37,612 bases of DNA from Betaproteobacteria bacterium (GCA_009923345.1 RFTR01000002.1:1-37612); one strand, 5' to 3'. Shown: positions 18,590 through 27,043, counted from the stretch's first letter. The notes: generated from the sequence alone by a model not told the origin. Numbers and translations are program-made.

Positions 18590-18865
18590 ATGGCTGACAC
18601 AGCATTCACCGTCAAACTGGCGACTACGGGTCAAGAAATACTGGTGGCTGCCCATCAAACGGTATTGGACGCTTTGCATGGCGCAGGGCTCAATGTTCCG
18701 ATTTCATGCGGTCAAGGGATTTGTGGCACATGTTTGACGCGGGTCGTGGATGGGACTCCTGACCATCGCGACATGTACCTCACCCCTGAAGAGCAAGACG
18801 CAAATGACCAATTTACGCCTTGCTGCTCGCGCGCGAAGTCGGACATATTGGTTCTAGATTTGTAA
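18590..18865 (+). CDS. Plant-type [2Fe-2S] ferredoxin corresponding to the VanB C-terminal domain only
   Basis: SCGQGICGTCLTRVVDGTPDHRDMYLTPEEQ...FTPCCSRAKSDILVLDL; AGGAGG Shine-Dalgarno upstream of its own ATG. Confidence 0.93.
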   Translation: MADTAFTVKLATTGQEILVAAHQTVLDALHGAGLNVPISCGQGICGTCLTRVVDGTPDHRDMYLTPEEQDANDQFTPCCSRAKSDILVLDL

Positions 18866-19018
18866 AAAAGTTGGGGGCTCGAGGGTTAGGAAGCACCTTC
18901 AGAAATTCATCTAAGTCTTTGCTTTGCATAGATTTTTTTTTACATTTAAACAACAAAAAAATCAACAATCAGGCATTTTTGGCACTTTGTTTGCTAAAAT
19001 TTTGAGCAAGGAGTCCAT

Positions 19019-19390
19019 ATGTCTAACCAATCAGAATCACTCGAAAGCGTCGTCATTGGCGACGGCGTTGTCGTCAAAGGCACTTTCACCGTCCCATCCA
19101 AAGCCATCATCAATGGCGTGATCGAAGGTGACTTGACCGCAGAAGAAGTACTGATTGGCCCAACCGGTCGCATCACCGGTCGCGTCTCTGCCAAGGTGAT
19201 TGACGTGCGTGGACAGTTGCACAACACCATCATCAGCGAAAAGAGTTTGATCGTGCGCGCCACTGGCAAGATTGCCGGCAAGGTGCAGTACGCTGAAATC
19301 GAAATCGAAAAGGGTGGCGAAATCGAAGGTACGCTCAGCCAAAGCGCTGATGGTCCTGCGATCCAAGTCGGCACCACACCTGCGGCCTAA
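19019..19390 (+). CDS. Bactofilin (polymer-forming cytoskeletal protein)
   Basis: VVIGDGVVVKGTFTVPSKAIINGVIEGDLTAEEVLIGPTGRITGRVSAK, beta-helical bactofilin repeat; AAGGAG RBS. Confidence 0.92.
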   Translation: MSNQSESLESVVIGDGVVVKGTFTVPSKAIINGVIEGDLTAEEVLIGPTGRITGRVSAKVIDVRGQLHNTIISEKSLIVRATGKIAGKVQYAEIEIEKGGEIEGTLSQSADGPAIQVGTTPAA

Positions 19391-19404
19391 GTTACCAGCG
19401 GGTC

Positions 19405-20448
19405 ATGCGGTTTAACCGAATCCTCAAAAGCATTCCATTGGTGCCAGGTTTGGTCGTCAAGGGATGGACGCGCCAGTATGAAGACGCGCGCATCATCTTG
19501 GAACAAAACGGCGACCTGCACTATCTCAATATCAGTGCGCGCGTCCAAAGTTTTCTAGTCCGTGGCGGTATTCTGGCTACTGGGGTGATGTTGATATCTA
19601 TCGGTATTTTGCTCGTCACTAGCATTGGTTTGATGGTGAGCCGTTCCAAGCTGGAGCGCTCGCACGAAGAGGTGTACCGTGCTTTGCTCAGCAGTGTGTC
19701 AGACAACGACAACCCAGAGCGGTTGAGCATGTCAGAAGAGCAAATGGTGTCTTTGGCCCAAACCATTCGTGATCGCGATATGAGCATTCGCCGTTTCGTC
19801 GATACGTCTATGGTGGCTGTGGCGCAAGAGAACGTGACGATGAAGTCGCAACTCGAATCTTCTGGCCTGACCGAAAAAATCGTCAAGATCATTCAGCAAA
19901 ACTCTGCCAACGGGGGCTACGCCTTGGAAGACGACGTCAAGGACAACCCTTTGCTGCGCGGCAAAGTCGCGGAAGAACTCTCCAGCAACCGCGCCATGCG
20001 CGAGGTGATGTATTCCTTGCCAAGTTCTATGCCTGTGCCCAATTACAGCGTCTCCTCTGACTTTGGTATCCGACGTCATCCTATTTCTGGTCAAACGCAT
20101 TTCCACACGGGTGTTGATTTGCTGAGCCAAACAGGCGAAGAAAAGGTGCATCCAGTCAAGCCTGGAGTCGTTGTTTTAGCGGAGTACCAGCCACAGCTTG
20201 GAAATACCGTCGTTGTGCGTCATACCAACGGAGTTGAATCCTTGTATGGGCATATGGCTAACTTGCAAGTCAAGCTCGGCGACAAAGTGACACTTGAGTC
20301 AGTGTTGGGCAATATTGGCAACACAGGTTCTTCTTCTACTGGAAAACATTTACATTTAGAGATTTTGATTGGCGGTTATCCTGTCAATCCCCAGAAAGTT
20401 ATTCGGACGGCACAATATGTTCAACAAATCCAAAACCAACAACGTTAA
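19405..20448 (+). CDS. Membrane-anchored M23 family metallopeptidase
   Basis: Near-N-terminal TM segment, helical linker, SDFGIRRHPISGQTHFHTGVDL...YGHMANLQVKLGDKV...GKHLHLEI; metal-ligand motifs intact. Confidence 0.92.
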   Translation: MRFNRILKSIPLVPGLVVKGWTRQYEDARIILEQNGDLHYLNISARVQSFLVRGGILATGVMLISIGILLVTSIGLMVSRSKLERSHEEVYRALLSSVSDNDNPERLSMSEEQMVSLAQTIRDRDMSIRRFVDTSMVAVAQENVTMKSQLESSGLTEKIVKIIQQNSANGGYALEDDVKDNPLLRGKVAEELSSNRAMREVMYSLPSSMPVPNYSVSSDFGIRRHPISGQTHFHTGVDLLSQTGEEKVHPVKPGVVVLAEYQPQLGNTVVVRHTNGVESLYGHMANLQVKLGDKVTLESVLGNIGNTGSSSTGKHLHLEILIGGYPVNPQKVIRTAQYVQQIQNQQR

Positions 20449-20896
20449 TCCGCCGACGGATGTACCTGTCACAAATCCTGTTGAGGACGAAGAAATGGCG
20501 TCAGAAGCCCCTGAAAATACTGCTCCTACACCGAGTCCTGCCCCTGCTGCTAGAGGCAGCATGATGGACATGATCACCACCACCGCAAACAAGCCCTCTA
20601 TCCTGAGCGAAGGCTTCTCGTTCCGCGGTGAGATCGCTGCCAAAGGTGCGATCCATGTGGAAGGCGCACTCAATGGCCAAATTCAAGTAGACGAACTCAC
20701 CATTGGCGCACGCGGCCAAGTGGAAGGTGTTGTTACTTGCAGCAGCTTGCATATCAAAGGCAAGTTCTCTGGAACAGCTACCTGTAACGAGTTGATCGTC
20801 ACATCCTCTGCGTCAGTCGATGGCCATGTGGTCTATCAAACTTTGTCAGTCCAAAAAGGCGCATCTATCAAAGGCGAACTCTTGTTGGTCAAGTAA
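20417..20896 (+). CDS. Second bactofilin with extended disordered N-terminus
   Basis: MFNKSKTNNVNPPT...ILSEGFSFRGEIAAKGAIHVEGALNGQIQVDELTIGARGQVEGVV; ATG at 20417 lies inside the 3' end of the M23 gene. Confidence 0.9.
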   Translation: MFNKSKTNNVNPPTDVPVTNPVEDEEMASEAPENTAPTPSPAPAARGSMMDMITTTANKPSILSEGFSFRGEIAAKGAIHVEGALNGQIQVDELTIGARGQVEGVVTCSSLHIKGKFSGTATCNELIVTSSASVDGHVVYQTLSVQKGASIKGELLLVK

Positions 20897-21817
20897 ATGG
20901 ATAACCACATCCCACAAATCAACGGCGCGCTTTTGCGTATGCGTCGCGAAGAATTGGGATGGGCCCTGTCAGATCTAGCCACTCGTGCTTGTTTGTCTAA
21001 CAAACAGGTCAAACAAATCGAAGAGGGCGGTACCAGCTCCTTTTACAGTGAAAACGTTAAAGTCACTGCCGCCAAAAAAGTAGGTGGCATATTGGGCTTG
21101 TCCGAACAATCTGTGTTTGTGGTCCAAGAGCCAGAAGTTATGGTTGACGAGGTTGCAAGCCAAGAGGTTGTGACAAGCCATACTAGCGAGAATGCGCACG
21201 CTGACCCCTCTGCTAGTGGCAAAGCGCATACTGAATTAACCGCTTCCACTGGCCAAGATATCCATGACAGCAATGCGAGCCCAAAAGACATCGCTTCTCC
21301 TGCTTTCAAACCCTATCTCAAAGCGCCATCAATTGAAACTTCAGTGATTCAAAAATCAACGAATTCAGCATTGGACAGCGAAGACAAGTCCAAGTCTAAA
21401 AATTCTTTGTGGTTCATCATTGCTTTATTTGTTGCTGCCTTGGGGTTGGCTGCTGTCATGCAAAAACCTGCACCAACTCCTCCGGTTGAACCACCGCCCC
21501 CAATCCAAGTGTTACCCCCTGAGCAACCTGAACCTGCAGCTTCGGCTCCTAGTGCTACTGCCTCAGGTGCTTTACCAGCTGCTCCATCGGCTACGCCCGC
21601 CCCTGCGACTTCAACCGCCCCTTTGACAACATCGACTCCATCGAGTGTCCCAACTAGCGCGCCCGTAAATGTGGTGCCTGCTGCCCGTCCTGCAGTTGTA
21701 ACAACGCCTGCACCGGCTCCTTCAGCTTCGCAGGCACCAGTTAGTTCAGTAGCGCCTCCTGTGCCAGCCGCAACCCAAACTTCTCCAGCTGCACCTTCTG
21801 CTAGCAAGCCTCAGTAG
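20897..21817 (+). CDS. RodZ-like protein: N-terminal HTH, single TM helix, Pro/Ala/Ser/Thr-rich extracytoplasmic tail
   Basis: LLRMRREELGWALSDLATRACLSNKQVKQIEEGGTSSFY HTH; NSLWFIIALFVAALGLAAVM TM; low-complexity tail to the stop. Confidence 0.75.
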   Translation: MDNHIPQINGALLRMRREELGWALSDLATRACLSNKQVKQIEEGGTSSFYSENVKVTAAKKVGGILGLSEQSVFVVQEPEVMVDEVASQEVVTSHTSENAHADPSASGKAHTELTASTGQDIHDSNASPKDIASPAFKPYLKAPSIETSVIQKSTNSALDSEDKSKSKNSLWFIIALFVAALGLAAVMQKPAPTPPVEPPPPIQVLPPEQPEPAASAPSATASGALPAAPSATPAPATSTAPLTTSTPSSVPTSAPVNVVPAARPAVVTTPAPAPSASQAPVSSVAPPVPAATQTSPAAPSASKPQ

Positions 21818-21878
21818 GCTTGCAAAGCGTTCCTCCCTGAACGAGGGTGCCAAATCAATAATTATTAAATGCGTTTTT

Positions 21879-22973
21879 TCAAACACCGCCGCGAGATATT
21901 GCCTCGCTTCGGCTAATGGCTAGCGCATCCGCATCAGGCGCACCCAAAGACCAACCTGCAAGATGCATAGTTGCAATCGCGTGCATCGCCTCAATCCAAT
22001 CAGGGTTGTCGTTCAAGCACGGGATGTAGTGGAACTGCTTGCCACCCGCGTGCATAAATGCTTCTTGCGCCTCCTGCGCAATCTCTTCCAAAGTTTCCAA
22101 GCAGTCGCTGGTAAAGCCCGGGCAGATCAGATCTACTTTTTTCACGCCTTGCTCTGCCAACGCAACCAAGGTGGGCTCGGTATAGGGCTCCAGCCATTTC
22201 GCCTTGCCAAAGCGCGATTGAAAAGTCACGATGTATTGCGATTTGTTGAGACCCAAGGCCTCGCCAAGTAATCGCGCTGTTTTGTAGCACTCGCAGTGGT
22301 AAGGGTCACCCAAATGCAGTGTGCGCTCAGGCACTCCATGAAAACTCATGACCAAGCGTTCGCCTTGGCCGTGCTCTGCCCAATGCGTACGCACCTGCTT
22401 TGCCAAAGATGCGATGTAAGCGATGTGGTCGTGGTAGTGGTTGATAAACCGGAACTCGGGCAACAAGCGGGTGCGCTGGCCCCATGTATAGACCGCATCG
22501 AACACGCTGGCCGTAGTGGTACCTGAGTATTGCGGATAAGCCGGCATCACCAAGACACGGGTAAAGCCTTCGGCTTTCAGGGCGTCGAGTTGCGACGCCA
22601 TGGATGGATTGCCGTAACGCATGGCATAGCGCACACGTACCTGTTCATTGCGTTGGGCAAATGCAGCGTCTAAGGCTTGCGCTTGGCGCTCGGTCCAGAC
22701 CTTGAGTGGCGAGCCTTCAGCTGTCCAAATACTGGCGTATTTCAAAGCCGACTTGGCAGGACGGATGCGCAAAATAATGCCGTGCAAGATCAACATCCAC
22801 ACCAAACGGGGGATTTCGACCACGCGGTGGTCGCTTAAAAACTCGCCCAAATAGCGGCGTAAAGCGCTCGCAGTGGGGGCATCAGGCGTGCCGAGGTTGC
22901 AAAACAATACTGCGGTGCGCGGGGTTTGGCCGTGGCTAAAAGGCGGCTCTTGGGCGAAGGGAGGTTGAAGCAT
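21879..22973 (-). CDS. hemH: Ferrochelatase
   Basis: TAVLFCNLGTPDAPTASALRRYLGEFLSD; VMPAYPQYSGTTTASVFDA; VMSFHGVPERTL; CPGFTSDCLETLEEI. Confidence 0.96.
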   Translation of the reverse strand: MLQPPFAQEPPFSHGQTPRTAVLFCNLGTPDAPTASALRRYLGEFLSDHRVVEIPRLVWMLILHGIILRIRPAKSALKYASIWTAEGSPLKVWTERQAQALDAAFAQRNEQVRVRYAMRYGNPSMASQLDALKAEGFTRVLVMPAYPQYSGTTTASVFDAVYTWGQRTRLLPEFRFINHYHDHIAYIASLAKQVRTHWAEHGQGERLVMSFHGVPERTLHLGDPYHCECYKTARLLGEALGLNKSQYIVTFQSRFGKAKWLEPYTEPTLVALAEQGVKKVDLICPGFTSDCLETLEEIAQEAQEAFMHAGGKQFHYIPCLNDNPDWIEAMHAIATMHLAGWSLGAPDADALAISRSEAISRGGV

Positions 22974-22992
22974 GCGTTATTCTCGCCTAGAC

Positions 22993-23688
22993 ATGCATGC
23001 ACTTTCACACATCCAAGCGATTACCTTAGACCTAGACGACACACTGTGGCCCGTCGCGCCCACCATTGCAGGCGCCGAGCAAGATTTGCTCCGTTGGTTG
23101 CTGACAAACGCACCCAAAACGGCAGAACTGACCCAGCAATCCGAAGTCAAACAAGCCATTCGACAAAGGGTGGTCGCAAAACACACGACCAAAGCCCATG
23201 ACTTGGGCTTTCTGCGCTGCGAGGTGATTCGTGAAACCATGCGCCAAGCGGGCGACGATCCGCAATTGGCTGATAAGGCTTATGAAGTCTTCAATGCCGC
23301 AAGACAACGCGTCACGCTCTACGACGGGGTGGCAGAGGCCTTGGCCCGCCTAGCTGCCAAATACCGACTGGTTGCTATTTCCAACGGCACGGCAGACGTG
23401 TTTGTTACGCCTGCGGCGCCCTACTTTGATGCCGCATTCAAAGCCCATGAAGCAGGCGTTGCGAAACCAGATCCAAAGATTTACCAACTCGCCACTTCGC
23501 ATTTGGCGATAAACCCGAATCAAATCCTGCACGTGGGTGACGACGCCCATGCCGATGCGTGGGGTGCGCGCGAAGCGGGTTTGCACGCGGTGTGGATCAA
23601 CCCCCAGGGCCATCCGTGGACGCACGACTCGCCACAACCGTGGACAGTGCGCCACTTAACCGAGGTGGCGGACCAGTTGCAGGCCTGA
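22993..23688 (+). CDS. HAD family hydrolase
   Basis: AITLDLDDTLWPV, LVAISNGTADVF, GVAKPDPKIYQLA, ILHVGDDAHADAWGAREAGLHAVWI; ATG 22972 and 22993 both possible. Confidence 0.9.
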   Translation: MHALSHIQAITLDLDDTLWPVAPTIAGAEQDLLRWLLTNAPKTAELTQQSEVKQAIRQRVVAKHTTKAHDLGFLRCEVIRETMRQAGDDPQLADKAYEVFNAARQRVTLYDGVAEALARLAAKYRLVAISNGTADVFVTPAAPYFDAAFKAHEAGVAKPDPKIYQLATSHLAINPNQILHVGDDAHADAWGAREAGLHAVWINPQGHPWTHDSPQPWTVRHLTEVADQLQA

Positions 23689-25143
23689 TCGAACAGCGCC
23701 TTCTAAGGTTGCAGGGTAGGGGCCTCGCACGTAGTCGCCGCAGGCAAAAATATGTGGTGTGACAAACATATCTGGTTTGACGCCGGCTTGGTTGGGCCCT
23801 TCAAAGGTATTGGGTAAACACGCAAACGTTGCACGTTTTTCAACTACGGTTTGAACAACGCTGAGCTGTTTCAAGCCAAGTTGCTCGGCTACTTGTTGTT
23901 GCACAAGCGCTGAGATTTGTTCGCGCTCGTCCTCAGACGCGCTGACCACCGCCGCGAGTAAACCGGGTTGTTGGCAGAGGATGCCTCGGTCGAACACAAA
24001 TTGCGCTGGAGCGTTTGGATGCATCTTCAGGGCGACCATTGGCCTATTCAAACCAATAAACCCAGCATCGTGACATTGCAAATAGACCGTGGCAATAGCG
24101 GTATGCGAAAGCGCTTGGGCCTGGGCTGACCAAGCGGGCGCGACCCTCTGCGTTAAGCGGGCTGCCTCCCAAGCGGGACAAGCTATGACCAAAACCCTTT
24201 CAGTAGTTGCTTCTGTTGTAGTAATTTTCTTGTCAAGTTCATCTCTGTCTTGGCTAATGCTTGTTTGTAAAAATTTTGTCGTTGGACCGCCATGAGATTC
24301 GTCAAGCCATTGCGCCAAATCTTCTTGGGTAAACCGTGTTCCTAAATGCACCTGCGCACCTCTCCGGCGCAACCATTCCAGGCAAGCATGCGGAAACAGC
24401 TCCCCCAAATCGGTTTTGGGTATCAGCAAATCAGAAGAGCCCACCCCACTCAACATCGCGTCATGCAAGACCCGCAAAAAGACTGCCGCACTGGCGCTCT
24501 GCAAAGGCATATTGAGGGCGGACAGACAGAGCGGCTCTATCAGTCCTTGCACTACGTTTGGTGTGAGTTGTGAAGCTTCACACAGTTGGTGGACTGACCA
24601 CGTGGCATCGCAAGTGAAACCGGCCACTCGCCAACGCCAGCCAGCCTGCATCAAGCGCCATTTGTCGTCGGTGCTCCAGCCTTTTGCAAAAGTAACTCCG
24701 ACCAATAGTTTCCAAGACGCACTCAGAGTCCCCAACAAAGAATTCGGCAAAGAGGGAGTTAAATCAGATGCAGATAAATAAGTGGGCAAAGAAGATGGGA
24801 AAGAAGAGGTCGGAAAATTATTGGCATGACCGCCTAACAAGCCATTCGGTAACTTAAATCCCAAGCCATCCGCAGTTCGCAAATCTAAAGGTAATCGCAG
24901 CAACACCTCATTCGGATTCACGCCGACAGTGCGCATCAAATCAAGGGTGTCTCGGTAAGCCCCCAGCAAAATATGCTGCCCGTTATCGAGTGGAACGCCT
25001 GCAAAAGTTTGATCCAAACTACGTGCGCGTCCACCGGCCTCGTGTGCGGCTTCAAACAACTCCACTTGCCAGCCTGCTTGCGTAGCTGCAACTGCACAGG
25101 CTAAGCCCGACCATCCTGCGCCGATGATGCTTAACTTTTTCAC
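23656..25143 (-). CDS. hpnE: Hydroxysqualene dehydroxylase
   Basis: KLSIIGAGWSGLACAVAATQAGWQVELFEAAHEAGGRARS; DNGQHILLGAYRDTL; next to hpnD and hpnC. Confidence 0.93.
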   Translation of the reverse strand: MKKLSIIGAGWSGLACAVAATQAGWQVELFEAAHEAGGRARSLDQTFAGVPLDNGQHILLGAYRDTLDLMRTVGVNPNEVLLRLPLDLRTADGLGFKLPNGLLGGHANNFPTSSFPSSLPTYLSASDLTPSLPNSLLGTLSASWKLLVGVTFAKGWSTDDKWRLMQAGWRWRVAGFTCDATWSVHQLCEASQLTPNVVQGLIEPLCLSALNMPLQSASAAVFLRVLHDAMLSGVGSSDLLIPKTDLGELFPHACLEWLRRRGAQVHLGTRFTQEDLAQWLDESHGGPTTKFLQTSISQDRDELDKKITTTEATTERVLVIACPAWEAARLTQRVAPAWSAQAQALSHTAIATVYLQCHDAGFIGLNRPMVALKMHPNAPAQFVFDRGILCQQPGLLAAVVSASEDEREQISALVQQQVAEQLGLKQLSVVQTVVEKRATFACLPNTFEGPNQAGVKPDMFVTPHIFACGDYVRGPYPATLEGAVRSGLQLVRHLG

Positions 25144-25149
25144 AGAGGC

Positions 25150-25989
25150 TTAAAAACGCCCAAGCGCCTGCATCTTCCACGCAAGCCATAGTTTGCGTAA
25201 GGGAGTGAGTGCCACACGTTGTTGCAACACCGGGAATTGTTTGGCTTCAATCTCACGCAGCAAGGTGCGGTAAATGCTAGACATCATCAGTCCCGGCTTT
25301 TGGGCTTTGAATTCGTAGGCAGGTAACAAATCCAAAGCTTGTTCATACAGGCCATGGGCGCGTTCTGCCTGGAACTGCATCAAAGCGACAAAGCGCTCCG
25401 ACGGAATACGGTTGAGCACTTCATGCGCTTTGACATCGAACTGCTGCAACTCGGAAACCGGCAGGTAAATACGTCCGCGCAAAGCATCTTCGCCCACATC
25501 ACGGATGATGTTCGTTAACTGAAACGCTTGGCCCAGCGTATGGGCATAGGCGGTAGTTGCTGAGTCTGTCTGCCCAAAAATCTTGGCTGATACCTCGCCC
25601 ACCACGCCCGCCACCAAATGGCAATAGCGCGACAGGGCGGGGTAGTCGAGGTAGCGGGTTTGGCTCAAGTCCATCTCGCAACCTTCGATCACAGATTGCA
25701 AGCTGTGTTCTTCAATCGCAAACTCCGCGCACAGGGGCTGCAAGGCTTGCATCACAGGATGCGTTGGCTTGCCCGCAAAAGACTGGTGCACTTCGTTTCG
25801 CCACCAAGCCAGTTTGGTTTGAGCGACGCCTGGGTCTGTCACTTCATCGACCACATCGTCGACTTCGCGGCAGAACGCATAAAACGCAGTGATCGCACTT
25901 CGGCGTTGTGGCGGCAAAAACAAGAATGCGTAATAAAAGCTACTGCCCGACGAGGCGGCTTTTTGTTGAACGTATTCTTGGGGCGTCAT
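25150..25989 (-). CDS. hpnD: Presqualene diphosphate synthase
   Basis: SFYYAFLFLPPQRRSAITAFYAFCREVDDVVDEV; AFQLTNIIRDVGEDALRGRIYLP; probable start MTPQEYVQQK at 25989. Confidence 0.94.
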   Translation of the reverse strand: MTPQEYVQQKAASSGSSFYYAFLFLPPQRRSAITAFYAFCREVDDVVDEVTDPGVAQTKLAWWRNEVHQSFAGKPTHPVMQALQPLCAEFAIEEHSLQSVIEGCEMDLSQTRYLDYPALSRYCHLVAGVVGEVSAKIFGQTDSATTAYAHTLGQAFQLTNIIRDVGEDALRGRIYLPVSELQQFDVKAHEVLNRIPSERFVALMQFQAERAHGLYEQALDLLPAYEFKAQKPGLMMSSIYRTLLREIEAKQFPVLQQRVALTPLRKLWLAWKMQALGRF

Positions 25990-26055
25990 GTGATGGGAAT
26001 TATCAATGCTTGGATTGGTTCGCTGATAGCAACTGCGTAAACCCAAAATTCGACA

Positions 26056-26115
26056 TACAAGGTGAAACCACTACGTCCACAAACTTACAAGGTGAAGCCA
26101 TTACATCCACAAACA
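26056..26115. repeat. Two tandem copies of a 30-bp unit (26056-26085 and 26086-26115) at the hpnC 3' end
   Basis: TACAAGGTGAAACCACTACGTCCACAAACT versus TACAAGGTGAAGCCATTACATCCACAAACA; four mismatches by eye. Confidence 0.85.
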
Positions 26116-26967
26116 CTTCCAAGCAATGCCAGCCATGTCCCATTTTGTGATAACGGGTCTTGGAAGTTTTAAGGAGGCATCATTAGCGTTGACGTGCCAT
26201 GCATCAGTCTGCTGCGAAGTTTGGGCTTTCTTTGAGAGTAGAGCCATTTCTGCAGCGTACAAAGCATCTACCTTGCCCAAAACACACAGCCCGCCTTGCA
26301 CCATCGCACGCAATTCCCAACCTGCACGCCCAGGCACACGGTGTACCAGCGGCGCGCCTTGTGCCATCAAGGCCCGCGCAAACTGCAATTCGGCACCCAA
26401 ACTGCTGTCTTGCGGCAAGTAATCCCGCCCCCATTCCAAATCGCGGGTGCGGTCTTGCCAAAAGTTAATCAGTTGCAGGGCGCTGCAAATCGCGTCGCTT
26501 TGCGCCAAGCTTTGCGCATCGCTCACCCCATACAAATGCAACATCAACCGACCCACGGGGTTGGCAGAACGACGGCAGTAGTCCATTAGCGCATCGCGGT
26601 CGCGGTATCTGTGCCCGACGCTGGTGTAAGACACGTCTTGTTCAAAAGCCGACAACAGATCGCGCAGGGGTTGCGCGGGCAAATCAAACATCCGCACAGC
26701 AGACTGCAAATTGGCAAACACCTGAACCCAGCGTGTGTCCTTCGGAGCTTGCCCGTTCAAACACAGGTCGAGCTCTGCTCGGTATTGGTGTAAGTCTTCC
26801 AGACGCTGCTCGGTGGTCGCGTCTCCTTCGTCGGCCAAATCGTCAGCAGTCCGCGCAAAGTGGTAAATAGCCACCACGGCAGGTCGCAGGCGAGCAGGGC
26901 ACAGCCACGAGGCGACAGGAAAGTTTTCGTAATGGTCGATGGAAGCTTGTTCTATGGCGGCTGGCAT
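26101..26967 (-). CDS. hpnC: Hydroxysqualene synthase
   Basis: ENFPVASWLCPARLRPAVVAIYHFARTADDLADEGDA; LQLINFWQDRTRDLEWGRDYLP; probable start at 26967. Confidence 0.92.
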   Translation of the reverse strand: MPAAIEQASIDHYENFPVASWLCPARLRPAVVAIYHFARTADDLADEGDATTEQRLEDLHQYRAELDLCLNGQAPKDTRWVQVFANLQSAVRMFDLPAQPLRDLLSAFEQDVSYTSVGHRYRDRDALMDYCRRSANPVGRLMLHLYGVSDAQSLAQSDAICSALQLINFWQDRTRDLEWGRDYLPQDSSLGAELQFARALMAQGAPLVHRVPGRAGWELRAMVQGGLCVLGKVDALYAAEMALLSKKAQTSQQTDAWHVNANDASLKLPRPVITKWDMAGIAWKCLWM

Positions 26968-27029
26968 ATGGCTGGCATTGTCGCTTTTTGCCAGTAGCGC
27001 GAGCAGGGAAAACACCAATAAGCTATATT

Positions 27030-27043
27030 ACTGACCAGTCAGT
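27030..27043. promoter_or_regulatory. Inverted repeat ACTGAC-CA-GTCAGT, TetR-type operator candidate upstream of the RND operon
   Basis: Perfect 6-bp arms with 2-bp centre, 20 bp upstream of the adaptor ATG, abutting a TATATTAC A/T-rich element. Confidence 0.55.

Noticed and set aside
18866-19018. sigma70 promoter for the first bactofilin (TTGGCA...TAAAAT)
   Set aside because: The two hexamer-like sequences are only about 10 nt apart, too close for a standard promoter; the A/T-rich gap probably contains a promoter but I cannot place it.
21804-21823. Terminator after the RodZ-like gene (GCAAGCCT-CAGT-AGGCTTGC)
   Set aside because: Good 8-bp stem spanning the stop codon but followed by AAAGCG rather than a T-tract; not called as a Rho-independent terminator.
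26056-26115. CRISPR array
   Set aside because: Only two directly abutting, imperfect units with no spacers and no cas genes.
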